This document shows positions 1 through 10,355 of a DNA stretch of 64,000 nucleotides, in pieces (the stretch's first letter is position 1; every line of letters begins with the position of its first letter). Source of the DNA: Listeria innocua (GTDB lineage Bacteria > Bacillota > Bacilli > Lactobacillales > Listeriaceae); assembly GCF_028596125.1 (NCBI RefSeq), contig NZ_CP117229.1, positions 1,472,001 through 1,536,000 of the forward strand, in the 5' to 3' direction. Under the pieces are notes generated by a model, which was not told the DNA's origin, did not search any database, and was given only the letters and a program-made list of their open reading frames with translations. The position numbers and the translations under genes were made by a program.

Positions 1-305
1 TCTCCAGTATCAATATCTTTCACAATCGTTCCTTGTGGTACTTTAACAACTAAATCTTCTGCACCGCGTCCATGCATACTTTTACTCATGCCATGCTCGC
101 CGTGTTCTGCTTTAAAGATTCGTTTAAAGCGAAAATCTACTAGTGTGCGCAAACCTTCATCTACTACGAATACAACGTCTGCTCCTTTACCGCCGTCACC
201 GCCAGCAGGACCACCGTTTGGTACAAATTTTTCGCGACGGAATGCTACCATACCGTCCCCACCATTACCAGCTTTTACATATATTTTAACCTGATCTACA
301 AACAT
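1..305 (-). CDS. obg: GTPase Obg (5' part of gene; 3' end lies outside the window)
   Basis: The minus-strand reading begins with ATG at 305 ([18 protein letters not shown]) and runs off the left edge. It shows the glycine-rich Obg fold ([19 protein letters not shown]) that precedes the GTPase domain in this family. Obg is an essential P-loop GTPase that associates with the 50S subunit and acts in ribosome assembly and stress control. Only about 101 residues are visible, so the G domain and C-terminal OCT domain cannot be checked. The glpK terminator at 423-454 lies between the end of glpK and this start, so obg is expected to have its own promoter in 306-420. Confidence 0.95.
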   Translation of the reverse strand, partial: MFVDQVKIYVKAGNGGDGMVAFRREKFVPNGGPAGGDGGKGADVVFVVDEGLRTLVDFRFKRIFKAEHGEHGMSKSMHGRGAEDLVVKVPQGTIVKDIDTG

Positions 306-422
306 AATTTTTATATTCTCCCGTTCCTTAAAAGTCTTATCTTTCATTATAACGAACAAACTATACATCTGTCACTATATTTATTTCTATTTCCAGATAT
401 TTATTTGTTTAACATCACAAAA

Positions 423-454
423 ATGCGCCAAATGCTTTTACACATTTGGCGCAT
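423..454 (-). terminator. Rho-independent terminator after glpK
   Basis: Twelve-base perfect arms (atgcgccaaatg and catttggcgcat) enclose an 8-nt loop. On the minus strand the stem is followed by TTTTTG, so it terminates the glpF-glpK transcript just past the glpK stop at 465. Confidence 0.9.
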
Positions 455-464
455 CTTTTAACAA

Positions 465-2009
<1,545 letters not shown>

Positions 2010-2032
2010 TTAGAGCTAGTTATTATTCTAGC

Positions 2033-2851
2033 TTATGCTAAATCTTTTTTCTTGTCGAGTTGCATTGTTAAAATAAGAATTAAAACAAATAATACTGCGA
2101 ACACCCAGAACCACATTCCTAGTTCGCCATTAATAATTGCATTATACCCTAAAGCACCTAATGCACCACCCATAATTGGTCCAATAACCGGAACCCATGA
2201 GTAACCCCAATCAGATCCACCTTTGCCAGAAATCGGCCAAACAAAATGCGCAATTCTTGGTCCAAGGTCACGTGCTGGGTTGATTGCATAACCAGTAGTT
2301 CCACCAAGAGACATCCCGATAGCTACGATTAATGCGCCAACAACAAGTGGATTTAATCCGTCTGAAAAGGAATTTGCACCTAGTGATAGTAATCCAAACA
2401 CTAACATAAAAGTACCTAATGCTTCACCAAAAAAGTTAGATGTAAAATGGCGAATAGCTGGCGCCGTTGCAAAAACACCTAGTTTTGTTGGTTTATCTTC
2501 TGTTTTCTTCCAGTGCGGGTAGTAATGTAACCATACGAGTGTTGCACCAATGAATGCTCCGATAAACTGAGCAACAATATACGGCAATACATAGTTCCAC
2601 GGGAAAGCACCTGCAAGCGCCATACCGATTGTTACAGCCGGGTTAAGATGGGCCATACTCATATATCCTGAAACATATACACCCATTGTAACACCTAGCC
2701 CCCAAGCTAAAGTAACAACGACCCAGCCGCCATTCTCTGCCTTGGATTTCTTCAGTGAAACACCCGCTACGACACCAGCACCTAAAATAATTAGGATGGC
2801 AGTACCAATTACTTCACCTAGAAATTGTGTTGCTAAACTTGTGTCAATCAT
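2033..2851 (-). CDS. glpF: Glycerol uptake facilitator (aquaglyceroporin)
   Basis: A 272-residue MIP-family channel with two NPA boxes, HLNPAVTIG and INPARDLGPR. The Asp after the second NPAR is typical of glycerol-conducting rather than water-only channels. Six membrane segments are visible as hydrophobic stretches. The start at 2851 (MIDTSLATQFLGEVIG) follows AAGGAG. The longer in-frame reading to 2959 runs through the leader hairpin and is not credible. The gene supplies glycerol to GlpK, the next gene. A leader hairpin and cre-like site upstream indicate glycerol induction and catabolite repression. Confidence 0.96.
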   Translation of the reverse strand: MIDTSLATQFLGEVIGTAILIILGAGVVAGVSLKKSKAENGGWVVVTLAWGLGVTMGVYVSGYMSMAHLNPAVTIGMALAGAFPWNYVLPYIVAQFIGAFIGATLVWLHYYPHWKKTEDKPTKLGVFATAPAIRHFTSNFFGEALGTFMLVFGLLSLGANSFSDGLNPLVVGALIVAIGMSLGGTTGYAINPARDLGPRIAHFVWPISGKGGSDWGYSWVPVIGPIMGGALGALGYNAIINGELGMWFWVFAVLFVLILILTMQLDKKKDLA

Positions 2852-2948
2852 CTTTTCCAACTCCTTCTTCTTGCTTATTTGTAGCACCGGAATTTTAACA
2901 CTTACTAGTCCCCTTACATTCCGATTATCAATTAACTTCAAAAAAAGA

Positions 2949-3001
2949 ATGACAATCAAAACGTAGGCACACTAGTACCCTTGCATCGTTTCGATTGTCA
3001 T
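2949..3001 (-). promoter_or_regulatory. Leader terminator of glpFK, probable GlpP antitermination site
   Basis: Arms at 2949-2963 and 2987-3001 (atgacaatcaaaacg and cgtttcgattgtcat) pair over 15 bp with one mismatch. On the minus strand they are followed by TTCTTTTTTTG, making an intrinsic terminator in the untranslated leader about 100 nt before glpF. In Bacillus, GlpP bound to glycerol 3-phosphate relieves such a terminator in glp leaders. The structure is seen; GlpP control is inferred. Confidence 0.75.
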
Positions 3002-3034
3002 CTCTTCTCCTGACATGTTAATTAACTTGAGTCT

Positions 3035-3063
3035 ATTTAATCACATCAAGAAAACGCTGTCAA
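3035..3063 (-). promoter_or_regulatory. glpFK promoter overlapped by a cre-like site
   Basis: On the minus strand TTGACA (3058-3063) and TTAAAT (3035-3040) are separated by exactly 17 bp, a good SigA promoter with a start near 3028. The sequence TGACAGCGTTTTCT at 3049-3062 fits the catabolite-responsive-element consensus TGWNANCGNTNWCA at 13 of 14 positions and overlaps the -35 box. CcpA binding there would block the promoter when preferred sugars are present. Binding is inferred. Confidence 0.75.
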
Positions 3064-3180
3064 TCAAACGACTTGTCCTATTTTTCACAATGTCTCTTCA
3101 TCTGCCTCTTTACTTTTACCCCAATTTAGGAGAGTTATAACCCTTTTTAAAAGAAATTAATTCACAAAGAAGAAAACACA

Positions 3181-3207
3181 AAAAAACCGCCACAAGTGAC
3201 GGTTTTT
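3181..3207 (-). terminator. Terminator after rpmA
   Basis: A short strong hairpin (AAAACCGtCAC / GTGgCGGTTTT as read on the minus strand) is followed by a T run. It ends the rplU-prp-rpmA transcript 10 bp past the rpmA stop. Confidence 0.9.
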
Positions 3208-3217
3208 AATTTTGTAT

Positions 3218-3508
3218 TTAAGCTTCTTGTACTTCAGGATAAACGCTAACTTTTTTCTTGTCGCGTCCCATACGTTCGAAACGTACAACGCCGTCAGTTT
3301 TAGCGAATAGAGTATCATCGCCGCCACGACCAACGTTAGTTCCTGGATAGATTTTAGTACCACGTTGACGGTAAAGGATAGATCCACCAGTAACAAATTG
3401 TCCGTCCGCACGTTTTGCACCTAAACGTTTTGATTCAGAGTCACGTCCGTTAGAAGTCGAACCGCCACCCTTTTTGTGCGCAAAATGTTGAATATCAAAT
3501 TTTAACAT
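3218..3508 (-). CDS. rpmA: 50S ribosomal protein L27 (with cleavable N-terminal extension)
   Basis: The 96-residue protein contains the L27 body ([20 protein letters not shown]). It begins with MLKFDIQHF, the Firmicute-specific nine-residue extension that must be removed so that the basic N terminus can reach the peptidyl transferase centre. Cleavage is expected after Phe9 by Prp, encoded immediately upstream in the same operon (rplU-prp-rpmA). The start at 3508 is preceded by AGGAGG. No anomaly. Confidence 0.98.
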
Positions 3509-3521
3509 GAAATTCCACCTC

Positions 3522-3839
3522 CTATTTGGAGTTAATTTTTATATGATCAGGATAGCTGTACGCTAATGACCTTAGTTGATTTTCCATCCCTGTAAGCAAG
3601 ATTTGTACCACATCATCTCCAACAAAATCAGCAGGCACAGAATAGTAAAGGTAACCCTCCGACTCTTCAAACACAGGCTCAAAGTCACGTACTTCTGAAA
3701 TAGCATTAACCATCCCAAAGGCAATTGACGAAGCTCCTGCACAAACCAAATCACTGCCATGTTCGGCAAAATCGGCATGTCCACTCATTGTAAAAGAAAC
3801 TATTTGGTTGTTTTCTCGCATAACATCGACTTGAATCAT
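3522..3839 (-). CDS. prp: Ribosomal-processing cysteine protease Prp
   Basis: A 105-residue protein of the YsxB/Prp family. In Staphylococcus the homologue is a cysteine protease that removes the N-terminal extension of L27. The catalytic pair is visible: His21 in [11 protein letters not shown] and Cys33 in DLVCAGASS. The gene sits between L21 and L27, the usual Firmicute arrangement, and its substrate next door carries the matching extension (MLKFDIQHF). Being cotranscribed with its substrate makes the assignment secure. Confidence 0.95.
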
Positions 3840-3857
3840 TTTTTTCGTCCTTTCAAA

Positions 3858-4166
3858 TTAAGCATTGATTGCATCAATAGTTAATTTTGTGTAAGGTTGA
3901 CGATGACCTTGTTTTTTGTGGTAGTTCTTTTTCGGTTTATATTTATAAACTGTCAATTTCTTCGCACGGCCTTGTTTTTCAACTTTAGCTGTTACAGTTG
4001 CTCCGTCCACGAATGGAACGCCAACTTTAGCGGAATCTCCGCCTACGAATAGAACTTTGTCAAAAGTAACAACATCACCAACTTCACCTGCTAATTTCTC
4101 AACATAGATTTCTTGGCCTGCTTCTACTTTGATTTGTTTCCCACCTGTTTCAATAATTGCGTACAT
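3858..4166 (-). CDS. rplU: 50S ribosomal protein L21
   Basis: A 102-residue L21: [18 protein letters not shown] at the N terminus and the [20 protein letters not shown]-binding tail. It binds 23S rRNA in the large subunit. It is the first gene of the rplU-prp-rpmA operon, starts at 4166 behind GAGGAGG, and is preceded by an L21-leader-like RNA. Confidence 0.98.
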
Positions 4167-4285
4167 ACTTGCACCTCCTCATATACTAAGACTCGCCATT
4201 ACAGGGGACTTACACAAGGTAAATACTTAACCCAGCTCTGTGCGGTTGTAGCTTGGTGCGCTACAAACATAACAGTAAAATGATA
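4167..4285 (-). ncRNA. Ribosomal protein L21 leader (cis-regulatory RNA)
   Basis: The untranslated leader upstream of rplU is GC-richer than its surroundings. On the minus strand it contains TGTAGCGCACCAAGCTACA, a stem-loop with TGTAG/CTACA arms, followed by the CGCACAGAGCTGGGTTAAG block. Position and composition fit the L21 leader family found before rplU in Firmicutes, thought to mediate autoregulation. I recognise it by location and stem pattern only; a covariance-model hit would settle it. Confidence 0.65.
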
Positions 4286-4322
4286 GCATAGAGAAGCTGT
4301 CTATGTCAATCACTTGTTAATT

Positions 4323-5684
4323 TTAATTTTCAACACGAGCAATTTGATAAAATGGAACTCGTTCGTCTGCCACTTCCCAATCAATTGGAGCGTTATTAAA
4401 GGTATTCAAATCTAAGAACGCATCTAACACATCCTCTGTGGTGATGACTTGGATGCTACTTGGATCTCCCATCATAATCCCACTTAATTCTCTTTCTAGT
4501 TGAAAAGCAAGTGTATCTTTTGAAGCAACGTGTCCTGTCCCGTAACAAACCGGGCAAGGAATTGTTGTCACCTCTAAAAAGGATTGTTGTTTCTTTCGTC
4601 TCGTTAGTTGCAAGAGCCCTGACTGCGATAAAGCGGCCACTTGTGTCGTAATGTATTCTTCACGACTTTCTTTCTCTATCGCCTCACGCAGCTCTCCTTG
4701 CCCCTCCTCTGACATACCACCAATAAAATCAACAAGAATCATCCCACTCATATTCCGAAGACGAATTTGCCTAAAAATCTCGGGAACCGCTTTTATATTA
4801 ACAGCTTCTACCGTTTTTTCTTTAGCACTTGTACCTTTAAAACGACTAGAATTCACGTCCACTACCCACATAGCTTCTGTTTTTTCAATAAAAAGAGAAG
4901 ATCCATTTGAAAGATGAACGACGGGTCTGCTAAGACGATCCATCTGTTGCTTAATACCTAAATCAGCAAATAAGTCCGCACTTTTCTTTAAACTAACTTC
5001 TTTATCAGTAAAATTAGCTTCCACTATCTTCGCAAATTCAAAATCATCAGTAATAATTTCTATTGGCATATAGCGCTGGATAAATTGCTTCGTACTCAAG
5101 AAAACGCCTGAAGCAGCAGATAAAAGCAAGCCAGGTTTCTTTCTTGTTTCGGCTTCTTTAACTAATGTTTGATATTTTTCTCTTGCTTGGTTTAATGCTA
5201 ATTCTAATTGCTCTTTCGTTGCAGTTTCTGCGCTAGAGCGAATAATTATTGCTTCATTCTCTTCTAAAAGCGACTCCATTATTATTTTCAGAGGTTCTTT
5301 ATCCTGAATTCTTTTGGAAATGGAAATATATTCTTTTCCGTGCAAATAAATCAGCAAATCTCCTGGAAATTCAAGAACCGCTGATAAAAGCGGAAGTTTT
5401 GTAGCACTACCTTCTCGAACAATTTGAACAGGTATTTTTGCGCCTTGTGTTTTTTCATAGCTAGCTGGAATATCTTTTAAATGTATAAAACCTTTATTTT
5501 GATTACCTAAATCAACAAAAGCTGCATCCATTTTTCGGTCTATTTTTTGAATAAAGCCATAAAAAATGTCACCTACTTGAATTTTGTTAGATGGGCGAAT
5601 AATTTCAACATCAATTAGCACGTCGTCTTCTAGTACTGCTACACGTCTTTCTATGTTAGCTGCATTTATTACTAGTTTTTTCAT
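4323..5684 (-). CDS. rng: Ribonuclease G
   Basis: A 453-residue endoribonuclease of the RNase E/G family. The N-terminal S1-like segment (FYGFIQKIDRKMDAAFVDLG, residues ~42-61) is followed by the catalytic core with WVVDVNSSRFKG and MILVDFIGGMSEE, which carry the conserved metal-binding aspartates. The Zn-link motif is CPVCYGTGH near residue 380. Length fits RNase G (no C-terminal scaffold as in RNase E). The family cuts single-stranded A/U-rich RNA and trims 16S rRNA. Bacillus subtilis lacks this gene, so RNA turnover differs between the genera. Confidence 0.93.
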   Translation of the reverse strand: MKKLVINAANIERRVAVLEDDVLIDVEIIRPSNKIQVGDIFYGFIQKIDRKMDAAFVDLGNQNKGFIHLKDIPASYEKTQGAKIPVQIVREGSATKLPLLSAVLEFPGDLLIYLHGKEYISISKRIQDKEPLKIIMESLLEENEAIIIRSSAETATKEQLELALNQAREKYQTLVKEAETRKKPGLLLSAASGVFLSTKQFIQRYMPIEIITDDFEFAKIVEANFTDKEVSLKKSADLFADLGIKQQMDRLSRPVVHLSNGSSLFIEKTEAMWVVDVNSSRFKGTSAKEKTVEAVNIKAVPEIFRQIRLRNMSGMILVDFIGGMSEEGQGELREAIEKESREEYITTQVAALSQSGLLQLTRRKKQQSFLEVTTIPCPVCYGTGHVASKDTLAFQLERELSGIMMGDPSSIQVITTEDVLDAFLDLNTFNNAPIDWEVADERVPFYQIARVEN

Positions 5685-5701
5685 CCAATCACCTTTTATA
5701 A

Positions 5702-5730
5702 AGACCCTTCATCCAAAAGATAAAGGGTCT
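5702..5730. terminator. Hairpin between minD and rng
   Basis: Arms agacccttcatc and gataaagggtct pair with one mismatch around a 5-nt loop. The T run is good on the plus strand (aattttttat) but broken on the minus strand (TTTATAAAAGG). It is a weak or partial terminator for the minCD transcript, allowing read-through into rng. Confidence 0.55.
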
Positions 5731-5736
5731 AATTTT

Positions 5737-6537
5737 TTATTTTCCGCCAAAAAGTTGTTTTAAGCGCGTGAAAAATCCTGGTTTTTTCGCTTCAATCGAC
5801 ATTAATGGAATAGATTCACCAAGAATGCGTCGTGCAATATTGCGGTATCCTTGAGAGGCGCGATTATTCGGTAACATCGCAACCGGATCTCCGCTATTAG
5901 ATGAACGAATAACTTCATCATCATCAATAATTATACCAAGTAATTCAATAGATAAATGCGTAGTGATTTCATCGATGTCCATCACATCCCCATTTACCAT
6001 CATTTGTGTACGAATACGATTGATAATAAGTTTTGGTGGCTCAATATCTTCTTTTTCAAGCAAGCCAATAATTCTGTCCGCATCTCGAACAGCTGAAATC
6101 TCTGGAGTAGTCACAACAATTGCTTTATCAGCTCCAGCAACCGCATTTTTATATCCTGTTTCAATTCCTGCTGGGCAATCAATTAGAATATAATCGTAAT
6201 CAGGACGTAGTTGATTAATTAGCTCTATCATTTGTTCTCCCGAAACAGCATTTTTATCCGTAGTTTGTGCTGCTGGAAGTAAGAAAAGTAAATCATCAAA
6301 ACGCTTATCTTTAATCATAGCTTGATGGATTTTGCATCGTCCTTCAACAACATCTACTAAATCATAAATAATCCGATTTTCAAGGCCTAGAACAACATCT
6401 AAATTACGAAGACCGATATCCATATCAATCAAGCACACTTTCTTACCTTGAAGAGCAAGTGCCGTTCCTAAGTTAGCAGTTGAAGTAGTTTTTCCTACTC
6501 CACCTTTCCCAGAAGTAATGACTATAGCTTCTCCCAT
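5737..6537 (-). CDS. minD: Septum site-determining ATPase MinD
   Basis: A 266-residue deviant Walker-A ATPase (TSGKGGVGKTTSTANLG, residues 8-24) with the GLRNLDVVLGLENR switch region. The C-terminal amphipathic helix (FFTRLKQLFGGK) anchors the ATP-bound dimer in the membrane. It recruits MinC, which blocks FtsZ polymerisation away from midcell. It lies directly downstream of minC with a 2-bp gap, so the two are cotranscribed. As in Bacillus, no minE is present. Confidence 0.97.
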   Translation of the reverse strand: MGEAIVITSGKGGVGKTTSTANLGTALALQGKKVCLIDMDIGLRNLDVVLGLENRIIYDLVDVVEGRCKIHQAMIKDKRFDDLLFLLPAAQTTDKNAVSGEQMIELINQLRPDYDYILIDCPAGIETGYKNAVAGADKAIVVTTPEISAVRDADRIIGLLEKEDIEPPKLIINRIRTQMMVNGDVMDIDEITTHLSIELLGIIIDDDEVIRSSNSGDPVAMLPNNRASQGYRNIARRILGESIPLMSIEAKKPGFFTRLKQLFGGK

Positions 6538-6539
6538 GT

Positions 6540-7217
6540 TTAACGCCCTCCTTGAAAATTAGAAATTTCCGGTCTAATTTTTCTTATCTTATGTATTTCA
6601 TCAATTACTATTTCACCCGCGTCATTTACAAACGCAGAAAATAAATCTGTATCCGCAACTTCTTTATAATCTTCACTATCAAATCCATACACTTTGCCAG
6701 CTATTCTAACTTGTGACGGATAAAGAAATTTCCCAGCAACAACAGCATTTTCATCGCCTTCAAAACCAGCATGAATGATTCCCTTAATATTACCAAGAAC
6801 AAATACATTTCCATTAGAACGAATTTGTCCACCAGGATTCACATCGCCAATTAACAAGAAATCTCCAGGAACTTGAACAACTTGTCCAGAACGAATAATC
6901 GTTGCCATGGAAAAAATTTGGTCATTTTCCTTCCATTTTTTAGCGTCATCTTTAGACATAACATTACTATAAAATGCGCTAATCTTCATTTGACTATTGT
7001 TATGAATAATAGTTGAAATTTCGCGTTCTTCTTCCTCTGAAAACAGTCGATTCCCAATTTGAACTTGTACCTCTAATTTTTCACCAGAGTATGGGTTTTG
7101 CTTTTGATCTGCTAGTAATTGCGATAATTCTTGTTGCAGCTCCGATATACTTGCCTTATCACTAAGAAAAATACTGATGCCACTTTTTGTGCCTTTAATT
7201 TGAACATTCTTCTTCAT
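6540..7217 (-). CDS. minC: Septum site-determining protein MinC
   Basis: A 225-residue FtsZ inhibitor. An N-terminal domain (residues ~1-100) binds FtsZ. The C-terminal right-handed beta-helix (GDFLLIGDVNPGGQIRSNGN) dimerises and contacts MinD. The start at 7217 (MKKNVQIKGTKSG) follows GGGGTGA. A GTG four codons earlier lies inside that ribosome binding site and is not used. Upstream at 7218-7395 I see no gene and no obvious strong terminator after mreD. Confidence 0.95.
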   Translation of the reverse strand: MKKNVQIKGTKSGISIFLSDKASISELQQELSQLLADQKQNPYSGEKLEVQVQIGNRLFSEEEEREISTIIHNNSQMKISAFYSNVMSKDDAKKWKENDQIFSMATIIRSGQVVQVPGDFLLIGDVNPGGQIRSNGNVFVLGNIKGIIHAGFEGDENAVVAGKFLYPSQVRIAGKVYGFDSEDYKEVADTDLFSAFVNDAGEIVIDEIHKIRKIRPEISNFQGGR

Positions 7218-7395
7218 ATACCATTTCACCCCGCAACATTTATACTCTAGCCTTTAGTATACACTAACTCAAATTAAATGATAATAAAAAAATACTTTTT
7301 CTGAAAAAAACAGCTTGAAATCGCAAACTGTGGATATACTCCACAGTCATACTTTTACAAGTAATAGCGAATTCAAACTGATAAAATTACTATAG

Positions 7396-7914
7396 TTATT
7401 CTGATTTAACCAAACGATCAAGGAATAATCGGAATGGGAAAAAGATAACTAAAAAGAATGCTAGATTAAACAAAATCGTTGTCCAAAGACGCTGATCAAT
7501 AAATACCGGAATGGTCATTGTGGTCGAACCAATTAAATAATAAAAAGCATATACCAAACTCTCAGTAAGGATAATATTAAATACAGTGATTAAACCTACC
7601 AAGAAGATATTATTCTGTAAAACTTTCATAAATTTATCGGTAATGTAAACCGTAAACGGAAAGATTGCAAAATAAATCCCCATGACACCTGTATAATAAA
7701 TATCAAACAATAACCCTAATATAAAAGCATATACTAAAGTAGTATTACGTTTATAAAAGCAAGTCATTATTGTTAGCATTACAAGTAAAAAGTGTGGAAT
7801 AAACAGATGCTTATCATTGAAAAGACCATTACCAAACTGGAGGCTAATGACACCTTCTAAAATAAATGTTCCGACCATAATTGCAGGAAGCGCAATATTT
7901 TTCTTTACATTCAT
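7396..7914 (-). CDS. mreD: Rod shape-determining membrane protein MreD
   Basis: A 172-residue very hydrophobic protein with about five membrane segments, beginning at 7914. MreD is the integral membrane partner of MreC in the elongasome that directs lateral wall synthesis. It follows mreC with 2 bp between stop and start, the canonical mreB-mreC-mreD order. Sequence is poorly conserved in this family, so context carries much of the call. Confidence 0.93.
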   Translation of the reverse strand: MNVKKNIALPAIMVGTFILEGVISLQFGNGLFNDKHLFIPHFLLVMLTIMTCFYKRNTTLVYAFILGLLFDIYYTGVMGIYFAIFPFTVYITDKFMKVLQNNIFLVGLITVFNIILTESLVYAFYYLIGSTTMTIPVFIDQRLWTTILFNLAFFLVIFFPFRLFLDRLVKSE

Positions 7915-7916
7915 GG

Positions 7917-8804
7917 TTACCTGCCTCCAGTCGTGTCCGAACTGGATGTATCATCTGCCGTTGTTCCTGCTTCAGCTGAACGCTTTAGAACAGTAACATG
8001 ATTTAGATCATACATATCAGCACCCGGCTTAATAAACGCAGTCTGAGATAATCCCATTTTATCAGTTTCTACTTTTTCAATAGTACCGATAAAAATACCT
8101 GCCGGGAATTTCCCTCCGAGTCCAGAAGTAACAACTTTTTGTCCTTTTTTAAACTTCATATCATAAGGTAATTGTTTTAATTCAAGCAACTTCGTATCAC
8201 TGTCATATCCATTAATAATTCCAAATGCATTTTCGTCTCCCTGTACTTTAGCAGAAACACGATTTTTAACATCCGATGAAGTTAACAATTCAACCGTAGC
8301 AGATTTTGCACCTGTTGTTGTCACCCTACCAATAAGACCACTCGGCGTAGTTACTGCCATATCTGGTTTTACTCCATCGCTTGAGCCTTTGTCAATCTCA
8401 ACTTGATCATTCCAATTAGTAGGATTTCTAGAAATAACAGAGGCGTTCAGTGGATCATAGTCCCGGATACTATCAGTAATATCTAGACTTTCTTTTAAAT
8501 CTTTATTTTCTTTTTTTAAGTCTGCAACTTCACTTTCAAGTTGTGCCAATTCTTCTAAACGTTCTTTCAGATGTTGATTTTCAGTATATGTGTTTTTTAA
8601 GTCTGCAACTCCACCAAACACACCTGAGACAAATGAAGTAGGCTTAGCTACAATATTCTCGCCAAATCCAACAACATCTTTCACAAATTGTTCTGGCCAC
8701 GAAGCATTTTCACGATCGCGTAAAGAAAAACCAACTAACGCGACAAGAACAATAATGGATATTAACAAGATAATCAAACGTTTATTAAGAAAAAATTGTG
8801 GCAT
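7917..8804 (-). CDS. mreC: Rod shape-determining protein MreC
   Basis: 295 residues: an N-terminal membrane anchor (residues ~8-26, IILLISIIVLVALVGFSL), a coiled coil at ~70-110 (ELAQLESEVADLKKENKDLK), then the extracellular beta domain (DKGSSDGVKPDMAVTTPSGL). The C-terminal tail is Thr/Ser/Asp-rich. MreC links cytoplasmic MreB filaments to penicillin-binding proteins outside the membrane. It is the middle gene of mreBCD. Confidence 0.96.
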   Translation of the reverse strand: MPQFFLNKRLIILLISIIVLVALVGFSLRDRENASWPEQFVKDVVGFGENIVAKPTSFVSGVFGGVADLKNTYTENQHLKERLEELAQLESEVADLKKENKDLKESLDITDSIRDYDPLNASVISRNPTNWNDQVEIDKGSSDGVKPDMAVTTPSGLIGRVTTTGAKSATVELLTSSDVKNRVSAKVQGDENAFGIINGYDSDTKLLELKQLPYDMKFKKGQKVVTSGLGGKFPAGIFIGTIEKVETDKMGLSQTAFIKPGADMYDLNHVTVLKRSAEAGTTADDTSSSDTTGGR

Positions 8805-8889
8805 AACGACACCTCATCTCGTTAGTACTCTTTTTTCATTTTTTTGCAGCGAATTCATCTTGTTATATGACATAAATGAGTGTGTCCAT

Positions 8890-9903
8890 TTAGTTCATTT
8901 TTTTGCGTTTATACATGTCCATGTTTTCTAGCGCTTTACCAGTACCAATGGCAACACAATCAAGTGGTTCTTCAGCAATAATTACAGGCATTTTTGTTTC
9001 TTCAGAAATAACTGTATCTAAGTTACGAAGAAGCGCACCCCCACCTGTTAATACAATTCCTTTATCCATAATATCAGCAGATAATTCTGGTGGCGTATTT
9101 TCAAGTGTTCCTTTTACAGCATCAATAATTGCTGCAACGGTATCAGAAAGTGCTTCACTGATTTCTTCCGGAGTAACTTCAATTGTTTTTGGAAGACCAG
9201 TTACTAAATCACGACCACGAATACTAAATGGAGATAAGTCCAATCCTTTTGGACTAGCTGAACCGATTTCCATTTTAATTGCTTCTGCAGTACGATCACC
9301 GATTAATAAATTATACTTTTTGCGGATATAATTAATAATAACTTCATCCAAATCGTCGCCAGCAGTTCTTACAGAGCGGCTTGTTACGATACCACCTAAA
9401 GAAATTACAGCAACTTCTGTTGTACCACCACCAATATCAACTACCATGCTACCAGTTGGTTCCCCTACAGGAAGACCAGCACCAATAGCTGCAGCGAAAG
9501 GTTCTTCAATAGTGAAGGCATCTTTAGCCCCTGCTTGACGAGTTGCATCAATCACAGCGCGTTTTTCAACACCAGTAATGCCTGATGGTACACATATCAT
9601 TACACGTGGTTTGCTAGCATTAACGCTTTTACCAGCTTTTTGTATGTAATATTTCATCATTGCTGCTGTTGTATCATAATCAGCAATAACGCCATCTTTC
9701 ATTGGTCGAATAGCAACAATATTTCCTGGTGTTCTACCAATCATATTTTTTGCATCGCTACCAACTGCAACTATTTCTTGTGTGTCTTTTTTCATTGCCA
9801 CAACGGAAGGCTCACGAAGGACAATACCTTTTCCCTTCATATAGACAAGTGTGTTCGCTGTTCCTAAGTCAATTCCAATATCTTTATTACCAAATCCAAA
9901 CAT
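8890..9903 (-). CDS. mreB: Actin-like rod shape protein MreB
   Basis: A 337-residue actin-fold ATPase, with the phosphate-1 motif [14 protein letters not shown] at residues ~8-21, phosphate-2 motif [13 protein letters not shown] and adenosine motif [12 protein letters not shown]. It polymerises under the membrane and guides wall synthesis. It is the first gene of mreBCD, starting at 9903 behind AAGGAG; the mreC start is 85 bp downstream. A TATAAT box about 130 bp upstream suggests its own promoter. Confidence 0.97.
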   Translation of the reverse strand: MFGFGNKDIGIDLGTANTLVYMKGKGIVLREPSVVAMKKDTQEIVAVGSDAKNMIGRTPGNIVAIRPMKDGVIADYDTTAAMMKYYIQKAGKSVNASKPRVMICVPSGITGVEKRAVIDATRQAGAKDAFTIEEPFAAAIGAGLPVGEPTGSMVVDIGGGTTEVAVISLGGIVTSRSVRTAGDDLDEVIINYIRKKYNLLIGDRTAEAIKMEIGSASPKGLDLSPFSIRGRDLVTGLPKTIEVTPEEISEALSDTVAAIIDAVKGTLENTPPELSADIMDKGIVLTGGGALLRNLDTVISEETKMPVIIAEEPLDCVAIGTGKALENMDMYKRKKMN

Positions 9904-10029
9904 CTGTATTCTCCTTTTCCTTCGTAATATTCTACAGGATACATTAAGTTTCCTTATTCGTCCATTAAATTAATGTTACCTTATCCCTTTATGTCAATGT
10001 TTCTGTATAGACACATAAACAACCATCTT

Positions 10030-10035
10030 ATTATA
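10030..10035 (-). promoter_or_regulatory. Candidate mreB promoter -10 box
   Basis: A perfect TATAAT on the minus strand lies in an AT-rich stretch about 127 bp before mreB. No convincing -35 sits 17 bp upstream, so this is tentative. The rest of 9904-10157 shows no reading frame or strong hairpin. Confidence 0.4.
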
Positions 10036-10157
10036 ACATAAGTAAGAGTATCAGACATTAATTTTTCATGAGAAGGAAAAAATTTTAACTTTTCTTTAAA
10101 AATATGTTTTTTGCATTTTTAATTTTATCGAAATTAAACTTTTTAAAGTAATTATTT

Positions 10158-10265
10158 TTATTTTGAAAATTCCATAATACAAAGAAAAACTGGAATAATA
10201 AACATCCCCACAACTATAGAAAAAACAATAATATTATCTTTATATACTTTCCATCGTTTTAGCAT
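10158..10265 (-). CDS. Small hydrophobic peptide, 35 residues, function unknown
   Basis: Read on the minus strand, ATG at 10265 is preceded by AGAAGGTGACTTATT, a good ribosome binding site. It opens a 35-residue frame ending in TAA at 10158. It begins MLKRWKVYKDN, then has one hydrophobic helix (IIVFSIVVGMFIIPVFLCI) and ends in MEFSK. The positive N terminus and single helix are typical of small single-pass membrane proteins. It lies between radC and mreB in the same orientation. I do not recognise it. Translation is inferred from the ribosome binding site and the clean topology. Confidence 0.55.
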   Translation of the reverse strand: MLKRWKVYKDNIIVFSIVVGMFIIPVFLCIMEFSK

Positions 10266-10355
10266 AATAAGTCACCTTCTGCTTTTTAATTGATACTCAC
10301 TTTAACACAAGGAAATAAATGCTGTCTGTAGATAATTTGTGAACACTTTTTTAGT

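Noticed and set aside
4200-4290. tRNA-like or terminator structure before rplU
   Set aside because: The stem-loop has no T run and sits in the untranslated leader of rplU; an L21 leader explains it better.
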